50,146 bases of DNA from Maritimibacter sp. (GTDB lineage: Bacteria; Pseudomonadota; Alphaproteobacteria; Rhodobacterales; Rhodobacteraceae), in the NCBI GenBank assembly GCA_011389895.1, contig JAABTN010000020.1:1-50146 (forward strand), in the 5' to 3' direction. The position numbers were made by a program, and so were the translations under genes. The notes below the pieces were generated by a model that saw nothing but the letters and a program-made list of their open reading frames with translations, searched no databases and was not told where the DNA came from. Shown in pieces: positions 1-8,804 of this stretch (within the stretch, counting starts at the first letter, position 1; the number at the start of each line of letters is the position of its first letter).

Positions 1-1344
1 CTGTTCTCGCGAGCGTGGGAGATCGTGGTGCGATACGTTGCAGCCGGGCTCTTCACCGGCGTGTTCTGGGGGCTCTACCTGCTCTCCGGGGCCATTCTCG
101 AGCTGGTCGGGATCGAAATCCTGAGCGACTTTCTTGAGATTGACCCGGTCCCCCTGGTGCTGACCGGCGGTGTTCTGGGTCTCGGGCTTGCGGTGGTGTT
201 CGAGCTGCGTCACCTGATCTCGCCAAAGATCGTGCTCAGGCTTCTGCGCCTTTTGCTTCCGCCGCTGGCCGTGGTCAGCATCATCTTCGCCCTTGTCGCC
301 CCGGTGCGCGGGTTGTCCGATCTTCTGGGAAGCCTCTCGGCGGGAGCCACGGTCATGGCCATGGCCATCGCGCTTATCACGCTCGTCACCGTGACGCTGG
401 ACCGAAACGACGACGAGGCAGCGCGTGCCAAGGCCCTGACCCTGTCGGCCAAGGCGGGGGCCGTGCTCGCCCTGCTTCTCGCGGCGCTAAGCCTTTGGGC
501 CATCACGCTTCGGGTCGGGCAATATGGCTGGACCCCGAACCGGGTGCTGGCCGCAACCACCGGCGTGGTGCTTCTGGGCTATGGCCTGTTCTACACCGCA
601 GCACTTCTGCGCCCGGCATGGCAGGCCGCGATCCGCCGCGCCAATGTCGTCATGGCGCTGGCCACGCTGGCGATTGCCGCGCTGTGGCTGACACCGGTTC
701 TGAATGCCGAACGCCTCTCGGCACATTCGCAACTGGCCCGTTTCGAGGCGGGCAAACTCGATGCCGAAGCGCTCGACCTGTGGCGCATTTCCGAAGACTG
801 GGGCAAACCGGGCCAGCGCGCGCTGACCCCCTACCGTGCCGCCGATCACCCGATGCACGACGCCTTGGCCGACCGGATCGCCGCGCTGGATGCAGGCAAA
901 CTGGATCCCTATCAGCCCGCCCAAACGGTGCCGACGCTGGACGAAGTGGGCGGCCTGCTTAAAACCGTGCTGGCCATTCGCCCTGAAGGACGCGACGCGA
1001 ATGCGCTGATCAACAGGCTGCCCGATTACCAGATCCGGCAGATCCAATCTGATTGCGCGGCCTTTACCACGCCAAGCGGGGCCCCGGCCTGTGTCGGCGT
1101 GGTCGCGGATTTTCACGGCACGCCGGAAGACGAGCTTTTGGTGGTCCATTGGAACGGAAGCGCGTTGCGCGTGACATCCACCCACGGCGCCTACATCGAC
1201 GGACCGAACGAAATGTCGACTGAAACGGCGGGGCCGGACGTGATCGACGCGATCCTGAACGGGGACTTCGATCTCGTGCCCGCACGGGGGCTCGAGTTGA
1301 AGGTGGGCGATGTCCACGCCGCCCCGATGCACGCGCGGGAGTGA
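1..1344 (+). CDS. DUF4153 domain membrane protein (5' end outside window)
   Basis: The reading frame is open back to base 1 with no stop, so the gene is cut by the window edge. The GTG at 25 is only the first start-like codon, not a convincing start. The first ~225 visible residues hold about six hydrophobic membrane segments. The last ~215 residues form a soluble domain containing the run LDLWRISEDWGKPGQRAL and a terminal region rich in acidic residues. This layout fits the DUF4153 family of Rhodobacteraceae membrane proteins, whose function is unknown. The TGA stop at 1342-1344 is followed by a 35-base gap to the convergent DUF924 gene. The family call is from recall of sequence style and is fairly sure; no function is claimed. 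Confidence 0.75.
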   Translation: MFSRAWEIVVRYVAAGLFTGVFWGLYLLSGAILELVGIEILSDFLEIDPVPLVLTGGVLGLGLAVVFELRHLISPKIVLRLLRLLLPPLAVVSIIFALVAPVRGLSDLLGSLSAGATVMAMAIALITLVTVTLDRNDDEAARAKALTLSAKAGAVLALLLAALSLWAITLRVGQYGWTPNRVLAATTGVVLLGYGLFYTAALLRPAWQAAIRRANVVMALATLAIAALWLTPVLNAERLSAHSQLARFEAGKLDAEALDLWRISEDWGKPGQRALTPYRAADHPMHDALADRIAALDAGKLDPYQPAQTVPTLDEVGGLLKTVLAIRPEGRDANALINRLPDYQIRQIQSDCAAFTTPSGAPACVGVVADFHGTPEDELLVVHWNGSALRVTSTHGAYIDGPNEMSTETAGPDVIDAILNGDFDLVPARGLELKVGDVHAAPMHARE

Positions 1345-1379
1345 TCCTGGGGCATTGACCGAATGGGTTTGAACGGGCG

Positions 1380-1952
1380 CTAGGCCGACAGTTCCTTCAA
1401 CACCGCGCCGTAGCCGCCGTCATCGAAGAACGCCGCTTCCTGCCCGGTCGTTTTACGTGCGAGCGCGTCGTTTCGATAGGGAAACCGCCCGAACCGGCGG
1501 ATCACTTCGCGGTGCACCTTGGCGTGTATCAGGTTCGATTTCCCCGCCTCCGGCATCCGCGTCAGCATCAGGCGCACACAGCGATCCTGATCCGCGAGGT
1601 TCTCGGAATGCATGAGGGGGAGGTAGAAAAATTGCCGCGCCGGTTCATCGACCCGAAGATCCCACCCCTTGTCGATCGCGCATTTCGCGGCTGCGAGTGC
1701 CGCCTTGTCAGATGAGAACGCCTTCGCGGAGCCACGGAACATGTTGCGCGGAAACTGGTCGTTCAGGATGATATAAGCGAGAGACCCGGTGGGATAGGTC
1801 AGCCAAAGCGACAATGCGCCTTCGCGCGCGGCCTGCCATGTGTCGCCGAATTTCTCGACGATCTCGGCGTCAAGCTCGGGCGAACCAACGTACCATCCAC
1901 TGGGCCCGATCTCGTCCAGCCAGTACCCCAGTACCTCTTCAGGATTGGCCAT
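1380..1952 (-). CDS. DUF924 family protein
   Basis: A 190-residue soluble protein. An N-terminal PEEVLGYWLDEIGPSGWY block, an internal LNDQFPRNMFRGSAKAF block, an FFYLPLMHSENLADQ block and an RFGRFPYRN block are the hallmarks of the DUF924 (YMR009-like) helical family. These proteins look like TPR-type helical bundles and have no assigned reaction. The start at 1952 is chosen because AGGAGG lies six bases upstream; a longer frame to 2015 lacks this. It follows an MFS gene on the same strand by 74 bases, so co-transcription is possible. Confidence 0.85.
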   Translation of the reverse strand: MANPEEVLGYWLDEIGPSGWYVGSPELDAEIVEKFGDTWQAAREGALSLWLTYPTGSLAYIILNDQFPRNMFRGSAKAFSSDKAALAAAKCAIDKGWDLRVDEPARQFFYLPLMHSENLADQDRCVRLMLTRMPEAGKSNLIHAKVHREVIRRFGRFPYRNDALARKTTGQEAAFFDDGGYGAVLKELSA

Positions 1953-2026
1953 CTTGCCCTCCTCGGCCCAAAAAGTCCCCAAGTCCGTTGTTACAAATGT
2001 TTCACATGCGGGCAAGCGAATTTAAT

Positions 2027-3343
2027 TTAATTACCCTGCGATCCCGGCGGTGTGTCCTCGCCGCCCTTGTTTTGCGTGGCTTCTGTGGCCTCAAGCTCGC
2101 CCTGCACCTCTTCCAGCGCCTCGACATACATTTCCTGCGCCACTTCCATGGTGACCTGCGAGGATTGGGGCGTGACGCTGACATAGGCCGCCGTTTCCTC
2201 GACCGGCACGGCGGCGCGGCGCGTGGCGCGATAGAGGCCATAGGCGACGATCGCGGTGAGCGATACGGTCAGCACCACGAAGAAGGCGCGCGGGCCGAAG
2301 GCCCCCATCATCCACCCCGTGGCGAGCGGGCCGATAATGGCCCCCACCCCGTTGACGAACATCAACCCGGACGAGGCCGCGGCCATCTGGTCATATTCGA
2401 GGTAGTCGTTGGTATAGGCGATCAGAAGCGCATAGAGCGGCCCGGTCATCCCCCCGATCAGGAAGGCAGCAGCAAGCAGCGCGGGATAGCCGCCAAGGAT
2501 CACGGGCAAGACAGCGGCGGTCGCGGCCACCCCGGCGGTCAGGATGATCAAGAGCCGACGTTCGATCCAGTCCGAGAAATAGCTCAGCGGAAACTGAAGC
2601 ACGAGCGCCCCGATGTAGAAGGTCGCGACAAACAGCGACAGTTCCTGAAGGTTCAGCCCCGCCGCCGTGGCGAACACCGCCGCCATCCCGAATTGCGCGG
2701 CATAGGCCGAGCCCGCCAGAAGCATCCCGACAACCCCAAGCGGCGAGGCGTCGAACAGCTGGCGCAGCGTCATCCGTTTCGCCGTGTCAAAGGCCGGTGT
2801 CGGGCTCACCGACAGGAGAATCGGGGCGAAGGAGATCGACACCAGCACGGAAGGCAGGATGAACAGGAAGAACCCCGACGGATCCCCGATCGCGATCAGG
2901 CCCTGCGCGGTGATGATGCCGAGCACCTGCATGATCATGTAAAGACCCAGCGACTTGCCCCGCGTCTCGGAGGTCGCGTTGTTGTTGAGCCAGCTTTCGG
3001 CGGTCACGTAGACCCCGGAGAAGCAAAACCCGGTCAACAGGCGCAACAGCGACCAGACCCAAGGGTCCGCCACCACGGGGTAAAGGATCAGCACGGCGGA
3101 AATGAAGCTTGCCAAAGCCGCGAAGACCCGCACGTGACCGACCCGTCGGATCAATTCGGGAGCGGCGCGCGAGCCAAAGAGAAAGCCCGCGAAATAGCTT
3201 GCCATCACGATCGACATCGCTTCGGTCGAGAAGCCCTCGATCCCGCCGCGAATCCCCAAAAGTGTGCCCTGAATGCCGTTCCCGACCATCAGGAGCATCA
3301 TCCCGAGAAACAGCGCCCAGGAGGTTTTCAGTACGTGACCCAT
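2027..3343 (-). CDS. MFS transporter (YcaD-like)
   Basis: A 438-residue major facilitator protein with about twelve hydrophobic segments. The N-terminal half carries the loop LFGSRAAPELIRRVGHVRV (an MFS motif A variant) and the stretch VTAESWLNNNATSETRGKSLG, which is typical of the YcaD/MFS_1 subgroup found in alphaproteobacteria. The last ~60 residues are hydrophilic and acidic (EVAQEMYVEALEEVQGELEA) and probably form a cytoplasmic tail. The ATG at 3343 is preceded by AAGGATCGG. Substrate unknown; export of a small molecule is the usual role. Confidence 0.85.
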   Translation of the reverse strand: MGHVLKTSWALFLGMMLLMVGNGIQGTLLGIRGGIEGFSTEAMSIVMASYFAGFLFGSRAAPELIRRVGHVRVFAALASFISAVLILYPVVADPWVWSLLRLLTGFCFSGVYVTAESWLNNNATSETRGKSLGLYMIMQVLGIITAQGLIAIGDPSGFFLFILPSVLVSISFAPILLSVSPTPAFDTAKRMTLRQLFDASPLGVVGMLLAGSAYAAQFGMAAVFATAAGLNLQELSLFVATFYIGALVLQFPLSYFSDWIERRLLIILTAGVAATAAVLPVILGGYPALLAAAFLIGGMTGPLYALLIAYTNDYLEYDQMAAASSGLMFVNGVGAIIGPLATGWMMGAFGPRAFFVVLTVSLTAIVAYGLYRATRRAAVPVEETAAYVSVTPQSSQVTMEVAQEMYVEALEEVQGELEATEATQNKGGEDTPPGSQGN

Positions 3344-3388
3344 GTCGCCGATCCTTCAGCTTGACGTGGCGTCTGTAACAGGAGAGCG

Positions 3389-3425
3389 AAAAAGAAAAAC
3401 CCCGATTCCGACACCTTTCACGGGG
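3389..3425 (-). terminator. Rho-independent terminator of the XRE-cupin gene
   Basis: Reading the minus strand, CCCCG (3425-3421) pairs with CGGGG (3404-3400) around a 16-base loop. A T-rich tract, TTTTTCTTTTT (3399-3389), follows directly. It lies about 20 bases after the stop of the XRE-cupin regulator and before the MFS start at 3343. The stem is short but entirely G/C and the T tract is strong. Confidence 0.7.
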
Positions 3426-3443
3426 AAATCGGCAAGGGCCCGC

Positions 3444-4073
3444 TTACAGTGACGTGACCCAGAGAATCGTCGCGTCATCCTGACTGATCGAGATCACGTT
3501 ATGCCCCATGGAGGCATCGTAATAGGCACTGTCACCGCGCCGCATGTCGACGGGTTCGTAGAACTCGGTGATCAGGCGGATCTCGCCGGTCAGAACATAG
3601 AGAAATTCCTCGCCATCATGGCGCACCCAGCCGTCGAATTCGTCGAACCGGCGCGCCCGCACGCGGGCCCGGTAGGGCAGCATGGTCTTCTTGGTCAGCG
3701 CCGAGGCCAGAAGCTCGTGTTCATAGGTGGTGGTCGGGTGGCTTTGCCCGTCGCCCGACTTGGTCACCGCCATCCGGCCCGACACGCGCGGATCGTCGGG
3801 CGGGGTGAAGAGCTGCGGCATGGTGATCTCGAGCCCCACCGACAGCTTTTTCAGCGCCTCGAAGGTGGGCGACATTTGCCCGTTCTCGATCTTTGACAGG
3901 GTGGAGCGGGCAAGCCCCGCCTGCTTGGCCGCCTGCTCCAACGTCCAGCCCCGCGACTTGCGCAGGTCGCGCACCCGTTCGCCAAGGTCCACGGGCTGCG
4001 GATCGGGGGCATCGGAGCCGCTTTCACGGGCGAGCCGGATGAGGCTGGGCTGATCAGGTGACTTTTCGCTCAT
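3444..4073 (-). CDS. XRE family transcriptional regulator with cupin sensor domain
   Basis: A 209-residue two-domain regulator. Residues ~30-88 form a Cro/CI helix-turn-helix (LGERVRDLRKSRGWTLEQAA, then LARSTLSKIENGQMSP). Residues ~130-209 form a cupin_2 barrel (EEFLYVLTGEIRLITEFYEP, GDSAYYDASMGHNVISI). Proteins of this design bind a small ligand in the barrel and act as repressors or activators, often of an adjacent gene. The start at 4073 (MSEKSPDQ) is chosen because the upstream extension to 4196 overlaps the divergent gene and looks non-coding. It is transcribed away from an acyl-CoA synthetase 64 bases off, which makes that gene its most likely target. Confidence 0.9.
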   Translation of the reverse strand: MSEKSPDQPSLIRLARESGSDAPDPQPVDLGERVRDLRKSRGWTLEQAAKQAGLARSTLSKIENGQMSPTFEALKKLSVGLEITMPQLFTPPDDPRVSGRMAVTKSGDGQSHPTTTYEHELLASALTKKTMLPYRARVRARRFDEFDGWVRHDGEEFLYVLTGEIRLITEFYEPVDMRRGDSAYYDASMGHNVISISQDDATILWVTSL

Positions 4074-4137
4074 GCGGTGATGTATCCTGTCCGGCACGCC
4101 CATTGCAACTGGCGTTGCAAGACGGCACAGAAGACGC

Positions 4138-5649
4138 ATGGAAGCCGTCGATCGCCCTGCCCCCGCGCTTGCCCCGCCGCCTGCGCGGTTCAACATGGCG
4201 GCCTATGTGTTGGGCGAAGGGGGCGCGTCCGACGACAAGCTCGCGCTTCGGATCATCGGGGGCGAGGGAGACACGGATTGGCGCTACGGCGACTTGCGGC
4301 GCGCGGTGCGCGGGATCGCGGGCGGGCTTTTGGCGCGGGGTCTCACGCCGGGCGACCGGGTGCTTTTGCGTCTTGGCAACACGGTTGAATTCCCGCTGGC
4401 CTTTCTCGGCTGCATCGCCGCCGGGTTGGTCCCGGTCCCGACCTCGTCGCAATTGACCCGCGCCGAGATCACGGGGATGGCCGCCGATATCGCCCCCGCG
4501 CTTGTCATCGCGGGGGACGGGATCGCGTGCCCCGAAGCCCCCGCGCTGGACGTTCTGTCCGAGGTCGATCTGCATACGCTCACCGATCATGCCCCGGCGT
4601 CCTTCGCGTTGGGGGACGCGAACCGCCCGGCCTATGCAATCTTCACCTCGGGGACATCGGGGCGCCCGCGTGCGGTGGTGCATGCCCACCGCGCAATCTG
4701 GGCGCGCCGGATGATGTGGGAGGGGTGGTATGGCCTTGGCCCGGACGACCGGGTGATGCACGCGGGCGCCTTCAACTGGACCTACACGCTTGGCACCGGC
4801 CTGATGGACCCTTGGTCGCGCGGGGCCTGCGCGCTGGTGCCCGCCGCCGGAACGCAGCCCACCGATCTTCCCGCGCTGATGGCGCGCGAGGCGGTCACGA
4901 TTTTCGCCGCCGCCCCCGGCGTTTACCGGCAAATGCTGCGATCCGACCTGCCCGATCTGCCGGCGTTGCGCCACGGGTTGAGCGCGGGCGAGAAGCTGTC
5001 CGAGACCTTGCGCGGGGACTGGGAGGCGGCGACGGGCACCCGGCTTCACGAAGCCTTCGGCATGTCGGAATGCTCCACCTTCGTCTCCGGCTGCCCACAA
5101 AGGCTCGCGCCCACCGGCAGCCTTGGCTACGCGCAACCGGGGCGCAATGTGGCTGTTCTGGACGATGATGGCCCGGTCGCGCGCGCCAAGCCGGGCGTGC
5201 TTGCGGTCCATGCCAGTGACCCGGGGCTGATGCTGGGGTATTTCGGGGCCGAAGCCGACACCCGCGCCCGGTATCGGGGCGATTGGTTCGTGACCGGCGA
5301 CATGGTGACCATGGCCGACGACGGGGCGATCACCTATCTGGGCCGCGACGACGACATGATGAACGCGGGCGGCTACCGCGTCTCTCCGATCGAGGTCGAG
5401 GCCGCGCTCGCCCGCCACCCGGGCGTGCAGGAGGCGGCGGTGGTCGAATGGCAGGTCCGCGACGGGGTCCGGGTCATCGCCTGTTTCTATGTGCCCACGG
5501 GCGCGCCGGTCGACGAGGCTGGGCTTTCCGCCCATGCCCACGACCATCTGGCCCATTACAAATGCCCGCGCCGGTATGTCGCCCTCGACCGCCTGCCGCG
5601 CGGCGCGAACAACAAGCTGTTGCGCCGCACGTTGCGGGATCGTTTGTGA
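4138..5649 (+). CDS. AMP-dependent acyl/aryl-CoA synthetase
   Basis: A 503-residue ANL-superfamily ligase. It would activate a carboxylic acid as the acyl-AMP and then form the CoA thioester. The P-loop-like motif FTSGTSGRPRAVVH spans residues ~169-182. The A5 region is LHEAFGMSECSTF. The hinge/A8 region is GRDDDMMNAGGYRVSPIEVE (~402-421). A catalytic Lys lies near the end in GANNKLLRR. Spacing and length resemble the benzoate/short-chain acyl-CoA ligase group, but the substrate cannot be read from the sequence. It is divergent from the XRE-cupin regulator, and a DsbA-like gene follows after 56 bases. Confidence 0.9.
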   Translation: MEAVDRPAPALAPPPARFNMAAYVLGEGGASDDKLALRIIGGEGDTDWRYGDLRRAVRGIAGGLLARGLTPGDRVLLRLGNTVEFPLAFLGCIAAGLVPVPTSSQLTRAEITGMAADIAPALVIAGDGIACPEAPALDVLSEVDLHTLTDHAPASFALGDANRPAYAIFTSGTSGRPRAVVHAHRAIWARRMMWEGWYGLGPDDRVMHAGAFNWTYTLGTGLMDPWSRGACALVPAAGTQPTDLPALMAREAVTIFAAAPGVYRQMLRSDLPDLPALRHGLSAGEKLSETLRGDWEAATGTRLHEAFGMSECSTFVSGCPQRLAPTGSLGYAQPGRNVAVLDDDGPVARAKPGVLAVHASDPGLMLGYFGAEADTRARYRGDWFVTGDMVTMADDGAITYLGRDDDMMNAGGYRVSPIEVEAALARHPGVQEAAVVEWQVRDGVRVIACFYVPTGAPVDEAGLSAHAHDHLAHYKCPRRYVALDRLPRGANNKLLRRTLRDRL

Positions 5650-5705
5650 CATCGGGCCCCTATCGGACAAGTGACAAACCGGCGCATGGCGGTTAAAGGG
5701 GCCGC

Positions 5706-6356
5706 ATGATCAAGCTCTACATCTTCTCCGACCCGATCTGCCCGTGGTGTTACATCGGCAAGGCGCGGCTCGACGCGGCCCTTCTGGAACGCCCCGATCA
5801 CCCGTTCGAGATCGAATGGCACCCCTTCATGCTGAACCCCGACATGCCCGCCGGGGGCATGGATCGGCGCGCTTATCTGGAAACGAAATTCGGCGGCAAG
5901 GACGGGGCGGTCAACGCCTATCTCCCGGTGCAGCGGGAGGCCGAGGCCGCCGGGCTTGAAATCCACCTCGACCGGATCGCGCGCACGCCCTCGACCCTCG
6001 ACGCGCATTGCCTGATCCACTGGGCCCATCTCGAAGGGCGGCAGACCGCCATGGTGTCGCGCCTGTTCAAGGCCTACTTCGTCGAGGGGCGCGACATCGG
6101 GGACCGGACGGTTCTGACCGAGATCGCGGAAGGCGTCGGCATGGACCGCGCGGTGGTGGAGCGGCTGTTTGAGACCGGGGCCGACGCCAAGGATATCCGC
6201 GCCCGCGACATCGACGCCCGCGAAAAGGGGGTGAACGCGGTGCCGACCTTTGTCATCGCCAACCAGCACGTGGTCCCGGGGGCGCAGCCCACCGACCTGT
6301 GGCTCAAGGTGATCGACGAGATCACCGACGACCTGCGCGCCGGCGAAGAGGGCTAG
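5706..6356 (+). CDS. DsbA family oxidoreductase, FrnE-like
   Basis: A 216-residue thioredoxin-fold protein with the active-site motif CPWC at residues 13-16 (FSDPICPWCYIGK) and a cis-Pro loop near the C-terminus (VNAVPTFVI). A helical domain is inserted between them (residues ~50-160). There is no signal peptide, so it acts in the cytoplasm. This matches the FrnE/2-hydroxychromene-2-carboxylate isomerase-like branch of DsbA (~210-220 residues), whose members are dithiol oxidoreductases. It is probably co-transcribed with the acyl-CoA ligase upstream. Confidence 0.9.
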   Translation: MIKLYIFSDPICPWCYIGKARLDAALLERPDHPFEIEWHPFMLNPDMPAGGMDRRAYLETKFGGKDGAVNAYLPVQREAEAAGLEIHLDRIARTPSTLDAHCLIHWAHLEGRQTAMVSRLFKAYFVEGRDIGDRTVLTEIAEGVGMDRAVVERLFETGADAKDIRARDIDAREKGVNAVPTFVIANQHVVPGAQPTDLWLKVIDEITDDLRAGEEG

Positions 6357-6445
6357 GGCAGAGGCACACCCCCGTCACCGGCGCAGCCGCCCACTGGCCA
6401 TTCCCGCGCCGCAGGCGTATCGAGTGGGCAAAAAGGTTGCCGCCC

Positions 6446-7681
6446 ATGCCCCTCCTGCGCTTCATCCGTCCGACCCGACGCCTGTCGACGCCCGAGCTTG
6501 TCGCCCTGCTCGCCGCCCTGATGTCGCTGATGGCGTTCTCGACGGATTCGATCCTCCCCGCGATGACCGAGCTTGCCGAAACGCTCGCCCCGGATGACAA
6601 ATCGCGCACCCAGTATATCGTCAGCTCTTTCCTCTTGGGCAGCGGGGTCGGCATGATGATCTTCGGCCCGATGTCCGACAGTTTCGGACGCCGCCGTGCG
6701 CTCGCCGCCGGGGTCGGGCTTTATATCGTCGCCTCGGGGGCGGCCGCTTTTGCCGGATCGCTGGAGGTGCTCTTGGTCTTGCGCCTGTTCATGGGCATCG
6801 GGGCCGCCGCCACGCGCACGGTCAGCCAGGCGGTGACGCGTGATCTCTACTCCGGGGCGCAGCAGGCGCGAATCTCATCGCTCATCTTCATGGCCTTCGT
6901 GATCGTGCCCGCCGCAGCCCCGCTGGTCGGCCAGCAGATCATCTGGGCCGTCGGGTGGCGCGGGCTTTTTGGCACCTACATGATCTTCGGCGGGCTTATC
7001 CTGGCATGGTTTCTTTTGCGCCAACCCGAAACGCTCGCCCCCGAACATCGCCGGATCTTTCGGCTCGTCCCCATCCTTACCGCCGCGTGGGAAGTGATCC
7101 GCACCCCGGTCTCGGCCCGCTACGTGTTGGTCCAGATGATGCTCTACGGACAATTCATCGCCTACCTCAGTTCGGCAGAACAGCTCTGGGTCGATGCGAT
7201 GGGCGCAGGCGACCGTTTCCCGCTTTATTTTGCCGGGGTCTCGATCCTTGCCGCCGGGGCGGGGTTTCTAAACTCGCGCGTCGTGGTGCGGGTCGGCATG
7301 CGGCGGATGCTGCTTTGGGCCTTCGGCAGCCAGACCGGCTTCGCGCTTGTCGCCTTCGGGCTTTTCGCCTCGGGCGTGATGGAGGGCGCACCGGCATGGG
7401 TGCCGGTGATGGTCTTCGCGCTCTGGTCGGTATCGCTGTTCTTCATCAACGGCCTGACGCTGGGCAATGTCACCGCGCTGGCGATGGAGCCGCTCGGACA
7501 CCTCGCAGGCACCGCTTCCGCCGTGATCGGCGCGCTGGGGATGGGGTCGGCCATGCTGATCGCCGCCCCCTTGGGCCAAGCGTTTGACGGGACGCCGCGC
7601 CCGATCATGCTGGGCGCGGCCCTGTGTTCGGCCATCGCGGTCACGTTGGTTGCGACCGACATGGGCCGCAGGAGGGCCTAG
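6446..7681 (+). CDS. MFS multidrug transporter, Bcr/CflA type
   Basis: A 411-residue protein with twelve predicted membrane segments. It shows the DHA1 Bcr/CflA pattern: MSLMAFSTDSILPAMTELAE in the first helix, GPMSDSFGRRRALAAGVGLY (motif A) after helix 2, and LRLFMGIGAAATRTVSQAVTRDLY (a motif B region) in helix 4. The start at 6446 (MPLLRFIRP) is taken because the upstream extension to 6299 overlaps the preceding gene and encodes only Arg-rich shadow sequence. The family exports drugs and small metabolites; the specific substrate is unknown. It converges with the next gene, with 10 bases between stops. Confidence 0.88.
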   Translation: MPLLRFIRPTRRLSTPELVALLAALMSLMAFSTDSILPAMTELAETLAPDDKSRTQYIVSSFLLGSGVGMMIFGPMSDSFGRRRALAAGVGLYIVASGAAAFAGSLEVLLVLRLFMGIGAAATRTVSQAVTRDLYSGAQQARISSLIFMAFVIVPAAAPLVGQQIIWAVGWRGLFGTYMIFGGLILAWFLLRQPETLAPEHRRIFRLVPILTAAWEVIRTPVSARYVLVQMMLYGQFIAYLSSAEQLWVDAMGAGDRFPLYFAGVSILAAGAGFLNSRVVVRVGMRRMLLWAFGSQTGFALVAFGLFASGVMEGAPAWVPVMVFALWSVSLFFINGLTLGNVTALAMEPLGHLAGTASAVIGALGMGSAMLIAAPLGQAFDGTPRPIMLGAALCSAIAVTLVATDMGRRRA

Positions 7682-7691
7682 GCAGGCAGGC

Positions 7692-8654
7692 TTAGGCCGA
7701 AACCACCCCGGACCGCGCCAGCATCCGCGTGCGCAGAACGCCCGCCACGCCGATCTGGATGAAATAGGCGATCATCACCGGAAGAATGAAGGTCGGGCCG
7801 AAGGTGTCGAGTGAGAACACGGCAAGGATCAGGGCAAGCGTGATGTAGCGTGTCACCACGTGCCAATAGACCGCCCGCCCCTCGGGCGAGGGTCCGGTCA
7901 TGAGACCCGCGACCAGCACCGCCGCACCATAGAACACGGCGGTTGCCACGAACGCGGTGACGAGCGCGCCGGGCGAGACCGCGAAGAGCATCTGCGAGGT
8001 CGAGAGCGCGAAGAGGTAGAAGACGATCCCGAACATCGTGATCCGGGAGATGGTCTGTGCATGTGCCTCGACCCATCTGATAAGCCCGGGCGCGCTGGCG
8101 CGGGCGAGCCGCGACAAAAGGAAGGGAATCACGATCAGAATCATGAAGGGCGCAAAGGGTGGCACCCCCTGCGCGACCCCCGTGCCCGTCGCGCGCGACA
8201 GGTCGGGGGCCGGGAAAAACGGGCTGGCAAGCGCGTGGAACTGCGCGAACACGAGGGTAACGGGCAAGAGGAGCGCAAGGTTCAGCATGAAGAGAAGAAA
8301 CCCGAGCTTCGGGTTCGCGCCCGATGACTTGATCCACATCATCACCATGCCGCCGCCCGGCAGAAGCGCGAGCAGGAAAAGCGCCCCGGCAATCCCGATA
8401 TCGCGCGTAGCAAAGCCGATCACCAACGCGATCACCGGAAGGATCAGGAAATTGATCACCACGTTGCGCCCGAACGTGGGGGCATGTTTGCGCACCAAAC
8501 CGAGATCGTGCAGGTCGAATTTAAACAGGGCCGGGGTGACGAGAAACACCCCCGCCACCACGCAGACCAGCGAGGAAAAGGCGAACCCGCCGGTTACGGC
8601 CCCGAACCCGAGACCCAAGGCGATGGCCGCGACGACAAGGATGATCTGTTGCAT
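7692..8654 (-). CDS. Bile acid:sodium symporter (BASS/ACR3-like) family transporter
   Basis: A 320-residue membrane protein with nine to ten hydrophobic segments. It contains LLALLPGGGMVMMWIKSSGANPKLG in the middle and the paired TM4/TM9-like breaks expected of the BASS/ACR3 fold. The start at 8654 (MQQIILVV) has GGAGG five bases upstream; a longer frame to 8723 does not. The conserved Cys of arsenite-exporting ACR3 proteins is not evident, so an organic anion substrate is more likely than arsenite. The assignment rests on fold-like pattern only and is moderate. Confidence 0.65.
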   Translation of the reverse strand: MQQIILVVAAIALGLGFGAVTGGFAFSSLVCVVAGVFLVTPALFKFDLHDLGLVRKHAPTFGRNVVINFLILPVIALVIGFATRDIGIAGALFLLALLPGGGMVMMWIKSSGANPKLGFLLFMLNLALLLPVTLVFAQFHALASPFFPAPDLSRATGTGVAQGVPPFAPFMILIVIPFLLSRLARASAPGLIRWVEAHAQTISRITMFGIVFYLFALSTSQMLFAVSPGALVTAFVATAVFYGAAVLVAGLMTGPSPEGRAVYWHVVTRYITLALILAVFSLDTFGPTFILPVMIAYFIQIGVAGVLRTRMLARSGVVSA

Positions 8655-8733
8655 GGAACCTCCGATTGCGATCCTCGACTTATATTCCGTTTTTTGAATA
8701 TTGCAATCCCTGCCGGGCACCACGGGCGCAGAA

Positions 8734-8804
8734 GGCCGCGCGCGCGGCCTCGGGAGGACCCGTCCTCCCGACCTCCTGGAATATTTGTGGAACGATGAAA
8801 GGGA
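8734..8804 (-). repeat. 3' element copy A, downstream of mfd
   Basis: Begins directly after the mfd stop codon. On the minus strand it reads a conserved block (CTTTCATCGTT, then AAATATTCC), then a 9-bp hairpin with a CGGG tetraloop (arms 8750-8758 and 8763-8771, GGGAGGA/TCCTCCC core), then the 16-base perfect palindrome GGCCGCGCGCGCGGCC (8734-8749). The same order of parts recurs at 14013, 20397 and 23366. It probably serves as terminator or 3'-UTR structure of mfd. Confidence 0.75.

Noticed and set aside
1814..3364. 516-residue plus-strand open frame
   Set aside because: Antisense to the MFS gene; Arg/His-rich shadow.
4054..5670. 538-residue minus-strand open frame
   Set aside because: Antisense to the acyl-CoA synthetase, whose motifs are unambiguous.
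7692..8654. Arsenite exporter ACR3 as the identity of the BASS-like gene
   Set aside because: The conserved Cys region of ACR3 is not evident and no arsenic-resistance genes are adjacent.
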